64,000 nucleotides of DNA from Gaertneriomyces semiglobifer (taxonomy: Eukaryota > Chytridiomycota > Chytridiomycetes > Spizellomycetales > Spizellomycetaceae). The position numbers and the translations under genes were made by a program. The number at the start of each line of letters is the position of its first letter. Position 1 is the stretch's first letter. Below the pieces are notes generated by a model. The model ran no database searches and had not been told where the DNA came from. It saw nothing but the letters and a program-made list of their open reading frames with translations. Location: assembly GCA_025558075.1 (NCBI GenBank), contig JAHLKF010000001.1:1798001-1862000 (forward strand), in the 5' to 3' direction. Shown here one piece after another: positions 10,344 through 23,015 of this stretch.

Positions 10344-12198
10344 ATGAGCAAGGGCGAAGAGAAAAAGCAGGAGGAGGTTGCTGCGGCAGCGGTAGACGTC
10401 ACGTCCGAAAAATCCAAGAAAAAGAAGACCAAGAAGAAGTCGAAGCTTACAGAGACGGCAACGACTGCAGACAATATGGATATTGTAGTAGAGTCCACAA
10501 CCGTAGAATCCACAAAGTCTGAGAAGAAGAAGTCGAAGAAAAGGTCGAGACAGGAGGCTGCTGGAGATGCCGAAGAGGTGTCTGCTCCAACCGTAGATGG
10601 CGAGCAAAAGAAGAAGAAGAAGACCAAGAAGACTGTTGACGACGATTCTAAAGCATCAGAAGCACCGAGTCAAGACGTAGACGAGGATTCATTGAAGAAG
10701 GACAAGAAGAAGAAGCAGAAGTCGGCGGCACCTACCGACGAATGGTCTTACCAGCAGCACGACTCTCTTACCGCTGTGGACCAGAAGGTCATTGATGCGT
10801 TTTTTGCTGACAATGAAGTCCAGATCACTGGTGATCCCAAAGACCTTCGTCCTATCCTGGAATTCAAGCAGGCCGGCCTGCCCGACGATCTTGCCAGTGC
10901 GCTTGCAACTTTTCCCAAGCCTACATTCATCCAATCCGCTTGCTGGCCGTCAATTCTTAGTGGCCGGGATCTGATTGGTATTGCTGCAACCGGGAGTGGT
11001 AAAACATTGGCTTTTGGAGTACCTGCGTTGCTTCACATTCGAAACCGTCGCGCGAGAAAGAACATCCACAAGAAAAAGCCGCAAGTTTTGATTCTCTCTC
11101 CCACACGCGAGCTCGCCATGCAGATACAGGAACAGTTGGAAAAGTTCACAATGGAAGGTGTTAAATCCATTTGTATTTATGGCGGAGTACCCAAGTGGGA
11201 GCAGAAGAAAGCGCTCCAGCAGGGTGTGAATATCATTGTTGCGACGCCCGGACGATTGATCGATTTGATGGAGGAGGGTGAAACTGCTGGAGATCAAGTA
11301 TGTGACTTGACCGATGTATCCTACCTGGTACTGGATGAAGCCGACCGCATGTTGGACATGGGCTTCGAGGAGTCTATCAAGAAGATTATGAAGCGTCTAC
11401 CGTCACAGAACAGGCAAACAGTCATGTTTAGTGCTACATGGCCGACAGCAATCCAAAAGATTGCAGAACAGTATCTCTCAAATGCTGCCAAAGTCACCGT
11501 GGGCTCCACTGATTTGTCCGCCAACATCAACATTGAGCAACGCGTGGAAGTAGTCGACCCCATGGCAAAAGAGCAGCGCCTGCTGGCGCTTCTCGCCAAA
11601 TACCACAGTTCTCGTAAGAACCGTATCCTGATATTCGCCTTGTACAAAAAGGAAGCCGCGCGCTTGGAAGGTCTTCTTCGACGCAACAAATTCAATGTCG
11701 CTGCCATCCACGGTGATCTGAACCAAGGCCAACGTACAGCCGCTATTGAGGGATTCAAGAGCGGCACATGTCCATTATTGATTGCGACCGATGTTGCTGC
11801 CAGAGGTATCGATATTCCAAATGTGGAGTATGTGATCAACGTGACATTCCCGCTGACAATAGAGGACTACTGTCACCGGATTGGACGTACGGGACGTGCA
11901 GGCGCAAAGGGTATCTCACATACCTTCTTTACGTTGCATGACAAGGCGCATAGTGGTGCATTGGTGAATATCCTAAAGCAGGCCAACCAGAATGTGCCTG
12001 CTGATTTGCTCAAATTTGGAACTACTGGTGAGTTTTTTCGAATCCGCAGTCGTTTGGCATGGCCGTCGCATTAAATTGGGTATAACCATTACAGTCAAGA
12101 AGAAGGTTGACCCGAACTATGGCGCTTTCGTTAAAGATGTGGACATGAGCAAGAAGGGGAAAAAGATTACTTTTGGCAACGATTCGGACTCAGATTAG
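10344..12198 (+). CDS. DBP3: DEAD-box RNA helicase Dbp3 (60S ribosome biogenesis)
   Basis: Two exons (10344-12027, 12095-12198) encode 595 residues. The first about 120 residues are a Lys/Glu-rich, nucleolar-type tail with repeated KKKK runs. The helicase core then shows the Q motif (PTFIQSACWP), motif I ATGSGKT, Ia PTRELA, motif II DEAD, motif III SAT, and motif VI HRIGRTGRAG. The C-terminus KFGTTVKKKVDPNYGAF ending in NDSDSD is specific for Dbp3, and it forms only after splicing the last intron. Dbp3 acts in early pre-rRNA processing toward the large subunit. ATG 10344 is preceded by a short A-rich leader. Confidence 0.93.
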
Positions 12199-12505
12199 CC
12201 ATATCGTCATGAGAGCATTTTATTTATTATGTTTATTTTTGTTGAGCTAGAGTTTGGAGGTCCGTGGTGCACCAGGTGGTCAATAAGGGCGAGGTTATTA
12301 CTCCCTATGTAGCCCAGTTAGGCCGTAGCGCATGTTGTCTGCATTGATTCATGTTGGGTAGATGAAGCCATTAGCGGAAAGTGTGCATGCCTCAACCAAG
12401 TCGTTTCATTTCATGCATAAATAATGGTCTCACAAAAAGATATATAACTATACTAACTAGCGCTAAAAATGGAAAAACGCAGGCAAACCTACGCCATATG
12501 CTATT
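12199..12505. terminator. Convergent 3' region, DBP3 / SEC53
   Basis: 307 bases between two convergent genes. T-rich tracts (TTTTATTTATTATG) after the helicase stop fit polyadenylation signals. No gene was seen. Confidence 0.35.
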
Positions 12506-13264
12506 CTACTGGAAGAAAAGCTCCTTGAGAATACGCGCGGTATCTTCAGGAGAAGTAACGCTGTGTCCAGTAATCTTCTCGTGGTTGTAGATCTCGTAAT
12601 CGTTACCGCCTTCAAAGGTCTTGTCCCCGAAGAAGTGAATGTTTTCAAACCCTTCGTTGGTAAGATGCTTCAAACAGTACGTCTTATCCCAACCAGCAGG
12701 GAAGACGTCGAATGAGATTTGGCCACCAATGGAGTAGGTCAAGCTCAGGTGTGCAAACTCTTTCTTCAAAGTCGCGACGAACTTCTCACGGATCCCATGC
12801 TGCTTGTCGTACACTTCGTATTCATCGCGCTCAGCGTGAGAGCAGTTACGGCCAATGGGAGACACGTTGATCATGCCGTTACGGAACTCAATAAAGGTAC
12901 CACGCTTCCTGGGAAGCTCAAGGTCGGCAATGTAACGCAAGATGAAGTTGGAAAGCTTCTTGTATTCGTCCTCGCCAATCCAGTTGATGAAGCTCTGGGA
13001 AGCGAGCACCTTGCCGCTTCGGTAAGCGGTGAGACCGTTCTCAGAGAAGCAAAAGTCAAAGTCCAACAGGCAGTCGTCTCCCAATTGCTCCTTCTGTTTG
13101 CTCAAGTCAGAACCACCAACGAAACCAATGACAACCTTCTTGCGAAGGTCTGCCAAAAGCTGCTTCATCTCGGGCGAGATGTCCTTGCGTGCCGGGGTGA
13201 GGGTGCCGTCGACATCGAAAAGCACGAGGGTCTTGGGCATCGGGCGGTCGCTCCAGTCAGCCAT
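12506..13264 (-). CDS. SEC53: Phosphomannomutase (Sec53/PMM)
   Basis: A single-exon gene of 252 residues, close to the usual 250-254. The HAD-type nucleophile motif [10 protein letters not shown] is intact, with [13 protein letters not shown], the substrate-binding segment [15 protein letters not shown], and the cap-to-core motif [16 protein letters not shown]. The enzyme converts mannose 6-phosphate to mannose 1-phosphate, the source of GDP-mannose for glycosylation, GPI anchors and cell-wall mannan. The open frame extends upstream without [14 protein letters not shown] is the first methionine and fits the family start. Confidence 0.96.
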   Translation of the reverse strand: MADWSDRPMPKTLVLFDVDGTLTPARKDISPEMKQLLADLRKKVVIGFVGGSDLSKQKEQLGDDCLLDFDFCFSENGLTAYRSGKVLASQSFINWIGEDEYKKLSNFILRYIADLELPRKRGTFIEFRNGMINVSPIGRNCSHAERDEYEVYDKQHGIREKFVATLKKEFAHLSLTYSIGGQISFDVFPAGWDKTYCLKHLTNEGFENIHFFGDKTFEGGNDYEIYNHEKITGHSVTSPEDTARILKELFFQ

Positions 13265-13658
13265 GGTTGAATACAGGCGAGATAGTAGGAACGGTGGTTT
13301 CTTGAAGGCTGAGCGGGCGACGAAGCTGGTTGTGGGTCCTGTTAGCTGCACAGACGTCAAAGCGATGGGTGATGAGCGGAGAGACAGGGAGCGACGATGG
13401 CAGCCCCCCGTTTATATAGACGCACGGACACCAACGGCATCGATGCGCGTATATCACGTGACAAGCCGCTTACGAGAGTTATTCTTAGCAACAAACGGAG
13501 CAGCCAAGTTCAATGGACAAAGGAGGCAACGAACGGCGAAATCCCAGATAAGAAGGTGGACCTGCTATTCTTGGAAGAGCTTCGGAAGATAGACGGACGA
13601 TACGAGGTTCGTATTTCGCACAACGGACGGGCGTCGGCGGACCGTGAAACAACAAAGG
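13265..13658. promoter_or_regulatory. Divergent promoter with CACGTGAC, SEC53 / mitochondrial helicase
   Basis: 394 bases between divergent starts. A TATA-like TATATAGACG lies near 13412 on the SEC53 side. A CACGTG site is at 13455-13460 in the context TCACGTGACA, the same core as in other gaps of the window. Confidence 0.45.
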
Positions 13659-15458
13659 ATGATGAATGCTTTACAATGTGTGCTACGGCGTGCGACAGTA
13701 GCTCCGGGATATTGCCATAGAGTGCTCGCTAGGACCGCTTCAACCACAGAACGATGTTACTCCACCGCTACACGGACAGCCAACCAGTTCACATTTTCCA
13801 CGCGATATCCGCGGCAGCAAAAGCCAAAGTCCAGGTCGCCAAAGCATGGCAGCCAAAAGTCACGAAAGATACCAGGGATTGTGCTTCCAGCTCGTCTGAA
13901 ACTAGCCAGAGTAACCAAGTCGGTTGATCATCAGCAACCGACACAGCCCGATGCGCGACCTCGCATGAGAGTTGGAAGTGGACATGGAGCAAAGGTAATA
14001 CAACCAGCGTCTCGTGTGGGACCGCGGCGGTTGACAAGTAGAGGGAACAAAGATGGGCGGACCAGGGGGTACCAGATATCGGATGAAGAATTAGCAAAGA
14101 GAAAGGCGCATGCTGAAAAGTTTGCGCTCTCGAGCACATATTTTGCCAATGCTCGTCCCGAGTCAATTGCCATCATGGAGCAGAAAATACGGCAGAGCAA
14201 GTTTGCGAATATGGGGTTACGGGAAGATCTTGTTAGAGCTATGGAAGAGATGGGCTTTACCAAACCAACCGAGGTACAAGCGTTGTGCATTCCAGAGGCG
14301 GTAACCCGAACGAATGAAGCCCTCCTTTGTGCCGCGGAGACTGGGAGCGGTAAGACGTTAGCATATTTATTGCCGATTATCCATCACTTGAAGCAAGAAG
14401 AAGCGAAGGCCTTGGCCACCGTGGATGCCACCAAGCAGTCCATAATTGAGGCCGTCACATCGTCGGGCGACGCAGTATCATCTACGAGTGGCCTTGCGAA
14501 CGTTCGAAAACTCCGGCGCCCGCGTGCTGTGATTATTGTACCATCTCGTGAACTTGTGAACCAGGTTACCAAAACGGCGAAGCAGGTGTGTCACACGGCC
14601 AAATTGCATGTTGAAGGCGTTCACCACTCTACGTCCCCAAAACGTCTGGCACAAGCGGTTCAGAGTCCGATTGACATAATGATTACGACCCCAGGAACAT
14701 TGAAGAATTTAATGGAATTCAACAACTTTTCCCTTTCCCAAACCAAACATGTGGTTGTAGATGAAGCCGACACCATGTTCCAGGACGCGGAATTTTCGGC
14801 AGACTTGGAAGGTATTCTTCTTCCCGCAAGGGAGCTTGCCACGAAATTGTCGCATCCTCTGCAGTTGCTGTTTGTGTCAGCGACGCTGCCCAAAACAGTC
14901 ATGCGTTCATTACAACAACATTTCCCCAATATTCATACTATCACGACCCCCCATCTTCACCGAACGTTACCAAGGCTCAAGCAAAATTTCATTCGAATTG
15001 ATTCTGGCACTACGAAAGAAGCAGTCCTGTTAGAAGTGCTGAAACGCGCAGTGCTAACAGATGAGAAAATCGTCGTCTTTTGCAATACGCGCAAGCACTG
15101 TGCAGCAGTGGGAGAATTTTTGCGGTCGAAGAGCTATAATGCAATTAATATATCTTCCAATACCGATGTCAAAGTGCGAGCTGCCGCACTTGCGCGGTTC
15201 ACGACCTCGACTGGATCGACTTCGGAGAAGCCTTGTATCTTGATTGCCACTGATCTGGCTTCTCGGGGGTTGGATATGCGTGTTGGGCATGTGATTCTGT
15301 ATGATTTTCCACAAACGGCGATTGATTACTTGCATCGGGTTGGACGCACTGCGCGAGCAGGTGGGAAAGGCCGAGCAACGAGTATTGTTGCAAAGAAGGA
15401 TAGAGAGTTGGCAACGATGATTGAGAACAGCATCAAGCGAAAGATGGTGTTAACTTGA
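13659..15458 (+). CDS. Mitochondrial DEAD-box helicase, Mrh4/DDX28-like
   Basis: A single-exon gene of 599 residues. The first about 130 residues are Arg/Ser/Thr-rich and nearly free of acidic residues, as in mitochondrial presequences. The core has GFTKPTEVQALCIP (Q motif), AETGSGKT (I), VPSRELV (Ia), DEADTMFQD (II), SATLP (III), ATDLASRGLDM (V) and HRVGRTARAGGKG (VI). The AETGSGKT and ASRGLD variants are typical of the Mrh4/DDX28 group, which helps assemble the mitochondrial large ribosomal subunit. A serine/alanine-rich insert separates motif I from Ia. ATG 13659 is the first ATG; a second follows directly. Confidence 0.85.
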   Translation: MMNALQCVLRRATVAPGYCHRVLARTASTTERCYSTATRTANQFTFSTRYPRQQKPKSRSPKHGSQKSRKIPGIVLPARLKLARVTKSVDHQQPTQPDARPRMRVGSGHGAKVIQPASRVGPRRLTSRGNKDGRTRGYQISDEELAKRKAHAEKFALSSTYFANARPESIAIMEQKIRQSKFANMGLREDLVRAMEEMGFTKPTEVQALCIPEAVTRTNEALLCAAETGSGKTLAYLLPIIHHLKQEEAKALATVDATKQSIIEAVTSSGDAVSSTSGLANVRKLRRPRAVIIVPSRELVNQVTKTAKQVCHTAKLHVEGVHHSTSPKRLAQAVQSPIDIMITTPGTLKNLMEFNNFSLSQTKHVVVDEADTMFQDAEFSADLEGILLPARELATKLSHPLQLLFVSATLPKTVMRSLQQHFPNIHTITTPHLHRTLPRLKQNFIRIDSGTTKEAVLLEVLKRAVLTDEKIVVFCNTRKHCAAVGEFLRSKSYNAINISSNTDVKVRAAALARFTTSTGSTSEKPCILIATDLASRGLDMRVGHVILYDFPQTAIDYLHRVGRTARAGGKGRATSIVAKKDRELATMIENSIKRKMVLT

Positions 15459-17244
<1,786 letters not shown>

Positions 17245-17413
17245 AGAACATCAATGATACCGTCCCACCGCATTGCTATTATGTCACGGCGTGGATGAGA
17301 ATGTGAGAATGTGACATATTGATTTTGAGTAGACTATGATTTTCATGTATATCCTTTCCATCGATACAATACAATTGTTTTTGGTTGCGACAGACGCGCA
17401 ATGCTACGCATCA

Positions 17414-18445
17414 TCACTTGCCATCTAGACTCAACGTTGACGGACTTGCGGCGTAGAGCACTTCAATACTACCGCCTGCCGCATGCGCCCTCAACTCGCC
17501 TTGCCCCGCAGGGGTTGTGCTGATGGATATACTCGGCCTGTGCCTCACCCGCATTTCTGGCTCAACATTCACTTTCACGTCTCCTCGCTTCGTATGATCA
17601 TCATCCTCCAAATCTGTCAAAAAGTTCTTGATCTCTACGTCGATATCTCGTCCCGCAATTTTCGCATAGGCATCATTCTTTCGCGGATCCCCAACAAATC
17701 GAACCTCTACAGCCGGTTGACCAACCAGCCCTATTTGCGCCGCAGTCTCTTGCAGCACAAGCGTAGCCTCGCGGACGAAAGGAAGCGATAGGTACACACA
17801 CGCTACTCCTCCCGTCAAGAAGCACGGTATCAGAAGCGAATTCTCATGCAAGTACATATACGACAGCTGTCCAAACAGACCACCGATCAGATAGCAAAGC
17901 AGTAACGGGCCGTGGACTTTTAATCGCCACGTTTCCGCCTTGGTGTCAACTCTGCATGCTTGTCCCAAAATATTCCCAATATCGGTACATATCCCCGTCA
18001 TATGCGTTGTTCGTACCACCGCGCCCGAATAACTCGTAGCCAAAGCATTCTGCAACCCACATCCGAATGCTGCACACCATTCACCCACAATCAACTCTCG
18101 TCGCAAAAAGATGAAACTCCCAAAAAGACTCGCACTCTCGAGAAACAATGCGTAGCCATAACTTCTTCCCAGCCGGAACTTGTTGTCGCCAACCATGAAT
18201 CCGGCGATGAACGCGCCGAACATGTAGGAAAAGATGATGGAGACGATGAGTGCCAATGAAGCGAGGTCGGCTTGAAATAGCGCGATGGCAATACGCGACA
18301 CGTTGCCCGTGTGGTGAGAGACTGTGACGGAGAATACACCCGCGAGTGTTACGACGTTGATGAAACCGGCATTGAGGGCGAGGATGGAACCGCCGATGAC
18401 GATGGCGTTAAACTCGTTGCTGGCGAAGCTGTTCATGGATGCCAT
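17414..18445 (-). CDS. DUF1275 (YoaK-type) membrane protein
   Basis: A single-exon gene of 343 residues. The first about 225 residues hold six or seven transmembrane segments with the DUF1275 signatures: NAGFINVVTLAGVFSVTVSHHTGN near residue 25-50 and GLQNALATSYSGAVVRTTHMTG near 125-150, which carry the conserved Asn/His/Thr residues of the family. The last about 110 residues are a charged cytosolic tail not found in bacterial members. The function of DUF1275 proteins is not established. The family is common in bacteria and found in fungi, so ancient transfer is possible but not shown here. Confidence 0.85.
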   Translation of the reverse strand: MASMNSFASNEFNAIVIGGSILALNAGFINVVTLAGVFSVTVSHHTGNVSRIAIALFQADLASLALIVSIIFSYMFGAFIAGFMVGDNKFRLGRSYGYALFLESASLFGSFIFLRRELIVGEWCAAFGCGLQNALATSYSGAVVRTTHMTGICTDIGNILGQACRVDTKAETWRLKVHGPLLLCYLIGGLFGQLSYMYLHENSLLIPCFLTGGVACVYLSLPFVREATLVLQETAAQIGLVGQPAVEVRFVGDPRKNDAYAKIAGRDIDVEIKNFLTDLEDDDHTKRGDVKVNVEPEMRVRHRPSISISTTPAGQGELRAHAAGGSIEVLYAASPSTLSLDGK

Positions 18446-18781
18446 GATGGGCCGAATGAATCTGTGCCTCGACCAGTAGCGGAACTTGTGGGAGTTTGTT
18501 AACGAACGTCAATTGGAGCGTCAGGATGAAGCGATGATCATTACGGATCCTGATTTCCGCCCACACTTTCGCAGATTCACGACCAGGAGCGGAGTTATGT
18601 CACGAATTGGAAGCTGCTTACGAAATTATCGAACGCGGGCATTCTAACGACGGAATTTCAAACATGAATATGAAACTTGGTCTGTCGTCCCCCATCAGAA
18701 ATAATGTACGAGCGATTCATTCAACTGACATAGCAATAGACAATATCCAAAAATACAAAGCCACGCTGTACAAGGCGCATT
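18446..18781. other. Intergenic, nothing recognised
   Basis: 336 bases between the start of the DUF1275 gene and the stop of the DUF4097-like gene. Only short, unsupported frames. Confidence 0.45.
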
Positions 18782-20085
18782 TTACAAAGGTCCAAATTCC
18801 AAGTTGACATGGCCAGTAGCCGTACTAGCTTCCACAATCATCTCGCCGTGGCCGTTGCGCCAGCCAACCTCCTTAGCAGGAAGGAACCGGTGTCGTTCAG
18901 TAAACTCAATACCGTCACCCTTAACCGACACTTTGCCAACTTTGGCAAGTGCCTCGAAATGGCCACTGAAATTGTCGGAAATGCGGGCTTCGATGCGTCC
19001 ATTAACTGACTGGAAATTCATATGAGGTTTCTTGTCATCATCAACGACGCACGCTGCATTGACTGCCCCGTTGGTCGTGCGAGCCTCCAATTGAGAGAAC
19101 TTCTCAAAGCGACCAGAGACAGCGCCGTTCTTTGCTGAAAGTTTGATGGTATCCGCGGTAACCAATCCTGTAGCGACCGCACCATTGTGACTAGATAGTT
19201 CGACCTTATCGGACGTTATGCTTTCGAGAGCTATGCGGCCGTTACGAGTGCGAGCGTCAAGGTCTTTCGAGCGCAACTGTAACATTTGTAAGTATTAGCT
19301 TCGGACTATGTTCATCCAAACAGCCCTTTCGCATACCTTCCGAGCCATTATAGCCCCATTACGCAGACGGAACTTGACGTGGTCGAAGGTGGAATCCGCA
19401 TCCCGCACCTCAATTAATCCATTGGATGCCTTGGCTGACAAGTTGAGTCCTTCACGTAAATCAGAGGGAACTTGTACATGAACGGCTACGGCAATACACT
19501 GTCCGTGGGGCATATCTTGATGATCAGGTGTGTTCACCTCAAGCTCAAATGTTGGTGAATCGGAGGAAGCCTTGACGCTCACGAGATTGGAAAGCCACTC
19601 CGCGCTAAGATGGTAATGCACGTTGTAATGGATACTGTCAATGTCGTCGTTTTGTTCAATGATGACTGCGGCATGCTATAATCAACATACAGATCAGAAA
19701 TTGTTTCTTATTGGACACAACGCACAGGCAAGCTCACCGCGACGCCCTTGACAACAACGCTCAACTTCTCTAACTTGTCGTTGACCGGAGCCGACCATTC
19801 CGCCGGTTGAGGATCATAGCGAATGTTGGCGGCGGGGTGGCAGCTGTAAGGCGGCTCAAATTCATCGTCCGTTGTTCCGGCACCAGGGTTCAGGTGCTTC
19901 GAATCCTTGCCATTTGAGAAGCCATAGCCGGAGTTCATGCAACCCGACCCAGCGAGCGATCCCACAGTGGTGATGATAAGAGCCAATAGTCCCATGCCGA
20001 GATAAAAGCGCTTCGTGCGTTTGTCTAGTGGATTGAATGCGTGAGCGATTGCGATGACAAGTGGCTCTACGGTCCGTTCACTCAT
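18782..20085 (-). CDS. Single-pass membrane protein with DUF4097-like NG-repeat domain
   Basis: Three exons (20085-19738, 19675-19337, 19276-18782) encode 393 residues. A transmembrane helix lies at about residues 27-46 (FYLGMGLLALIITTVGSLAG), so the rest is probably outside the cytosol. The C-terminal half is built of short repeated strands each ending in Asn-Gly (RNGRIALES, HNGAVATG, KNGAVSG, TNGAVNA, VNGRIEA), the pattern of DUF4097/adhesin-like right-handed beta-solenoids. No biochemical function is known to me. It faces the uS12 gene across a 343-base divergent promoter. Confidence 0.75.
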
Positions 20086-20428
20086 CCCATACCTCGGCTG
20101 ACTACTGGGACTAGAAGCGCAGAGTCAGAAGGAACGGGTTGATACTTGACGTCCGTCATGGCGACTGCGTTGTTGTTGAATGAGAGTGTGAGTATCTTTA
20201 AGTAGCTGTAGAGGTAACGGTTCTACATCTGCGTTGCTGATATGGGCTTTCTTGGCTTCTTGGCACTTTCTTGGCACTTTGGCAGCGACGAACGCGTTGG
20301 CGGAGCGGACTGACAACCCTAACCCCAGCGCGGATGGTTTTTGTTAAGTCGAGATCCTGTTAATGCAAAGGTTTACTACTTTACTTTTGGAAACCAGAAG
20401 CATACCACAGGAGTGCACCTAGTCCAAG
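20086..20428 (+). promoter_or_regulatory. Divergent promoter with telobox, DUF4097-like / uS12
   Basis: A 343-base gap. AACCCTAACCCC at 20315-20326 is a telobox, a motif known in ribosomal-protein promoters of several fungi and of plants, about 105 bases before the uS12 start. A short direct repeat (TTCTTGGCACTTT) lies nearby at about 20257-20281. Confidence 0.55.
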
Positions 20429-21365
<937 letters not shown>

Positions 21366-21729
21366 AGCGTTGAGCCTTGTCCTAATGGTTTAACAGAGCT
21401 TCTCGCGGGTGGATATCCAATTTGCCATTTTTTCCTGTGTATTCTTTGACTGCCTACCGCATATCCTTTGACTATCTATTATGAGCAACACAAGAAACAT
21501 GGGAGGCACATTCGACAGCGGGCCGTACTCTTCGTCAATTAATGTGATGCTGTTTCTCTCGCGTTCTTTCCTGCCGCCTGCAACGTTGGCGACGCGCAAG
21601 AGCGACCATTGTCGAGAAGCTCTACATGTCATGGTCTAGCCTTTCTAACTTTGCAACTTTAAAGAAGGCATTTAACCTTTTTAACATTGGCGGGTGCATT
21701 CAATACAATTCTAGTAGTTTTCGCTCTCG
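21366..21729. other. Intergenic, 3' of uS12
   Basis: 364 bases with short frames only, between the uS12 stop and the alpha-tubulin relic. Nothing recognised. Confidence 0.4.
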
Positions 21730-22178
21730 TGCTCCTCCACCCTAGACAGAGTAGATACCCACCTCTTCATCGTCTCGTAGGGCGTACCCGTGAACGAAAA
21801 CGAAAGCACGCTTGGCAAACAAAAGATCCCATTTGTTGTCTCAACCAGCTCATGCCTCAGCGGTTGTGAAGCTGAACAAGATGCAAACATCACTCTGGAC
21901 CCTGGCAAGAACCGGGCATGATCGTGGAGGTTTGTAGGTAATTCCAAGCTGGAAAAAAAACCGGTGAACACCAGTCGACGAACTGAATAGTGTGCTCGGT
22001 CTCGATGGTGGCAATGACGGCGTCGACACCCTTGGTACAACATCACCATGGTAGAGCTAGCCAATTACTTGACGAAGCTCGCACTTGACCATCCGGTTCG
22101 TAGGCTCTAAGCCAAAGTAAATGTCAGCACCTGTGAGCTCTCTTGTGGACGCTCTTTTGGCAGATATGATAGGTATCA
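21730..22178 (-). pseudogene. Decayed alpha-tubulin fragment
   Basis: Reading the minus strand and allowing several frame changes, fragments line up in order with the C-terminal third of alpha-tubulin: an ISAKRASTREL segment (for ISAEKAYHEQL), EPTNRMVKCELR, LYHGDVV, HTIQFVDWC, a GITYKPP segment, a VQSDVCILFS segment, and AKRAFV followed by an HGY segment. At least two stop codons and several frameshifts interrupt it, and a run of eight T replaces part of a codon run. No intact N-terminal half could be found upstream. It is a dead, truncated copy; no functional product is implied. Confidence 0.8.
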
Positions 22179-23015
22179 AATTGGTACCGTTGTCCTCTCC
22201 GGGGCATTCGCCGCACTATGCATTATCCCTAGGTGAAAGATTTGCGAAATGCTTGTTGGAATCCGGCTGCAAAACTTTTCATATATTGGGACAAGGATGG
22301 CGGACGGATGAACCACCCACTTCAATGAATGGAGTTGGGTGAAGAAAGGCTTGGAACAACCCGCCCGCATCAGCATCAAGCGCGGCAAGCACTGTCGCCG
22401 TCAGATCTCATGAACTATCTTATGGTTCTCAAGTGCTTGTAGTTCTGTCCGAGTAAGCTGACGGGATTTTTCTTAGACGGTGTTCTGCATCTCGACAGGA
22501 GACGTTGGAATAGGGAGTTGGGCTCCATACATTCCATGCATGTAGCGAGCAACCTCATTACAGTTATTCTCGGGCTAGGCTTCTTTATACATCCACCGCT
22601 CCATTTCAATTCTTCGTTGCTGGTTGACAACAACGCAGGACTGCGTCTCAACCGTCCTCTGGCATTACAGGCACATTGGCAGGTACATAGTGGGATGCTC
22701 TACTCATCATGCAGTTGGTTGCAAGTCGCCGTCGCTCGTCGGTCGGTGCTCGGGAATGAAAACTGAGCGGCTGCGCTAAAAATGGAAGGCGCCGGCGTTC
22801 GACGGGGCGCCGCCGCGCTGCAACTTTTTAACACCTTCGGGTAGCGAGGCTTCAATAATAATATATTCCCCGCCAGTTGATGGTTCAGCCCGCCGCAGCA
22901 GAGGACGGATAACTAGTGGGAAACAGCAGCTCGAGTAGATTGTGTAGAAAGTCTAGTTATAAACCATTGGTCTGCAGTGCAGTTTGATTTGACACCGACA
23001 GGAACAAGTGGAAGA
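22179..23015 (+). other. Intergenic, upstream of chitin deacetylase
   Basis: 837 bases. Further decayed tubulin sequence toward the missing N-terminus was looked for and not found with confidence. A GC-rich patch with two GGCGCC palindromes (22788-22793 and 22806-22811) and an ATAATATATTCC run near 22857 may belong to the promoter of the deacetylase gene. Confidence 0.4.

Noticed and set aside
13644..13658. Earlier starts for several genes (for example ClpX, NAA38, SEC53 and the Mrh4-like gene)
   Set aside because: Those longer frames begin with GTG or TTG; the first ATG fits each family better.
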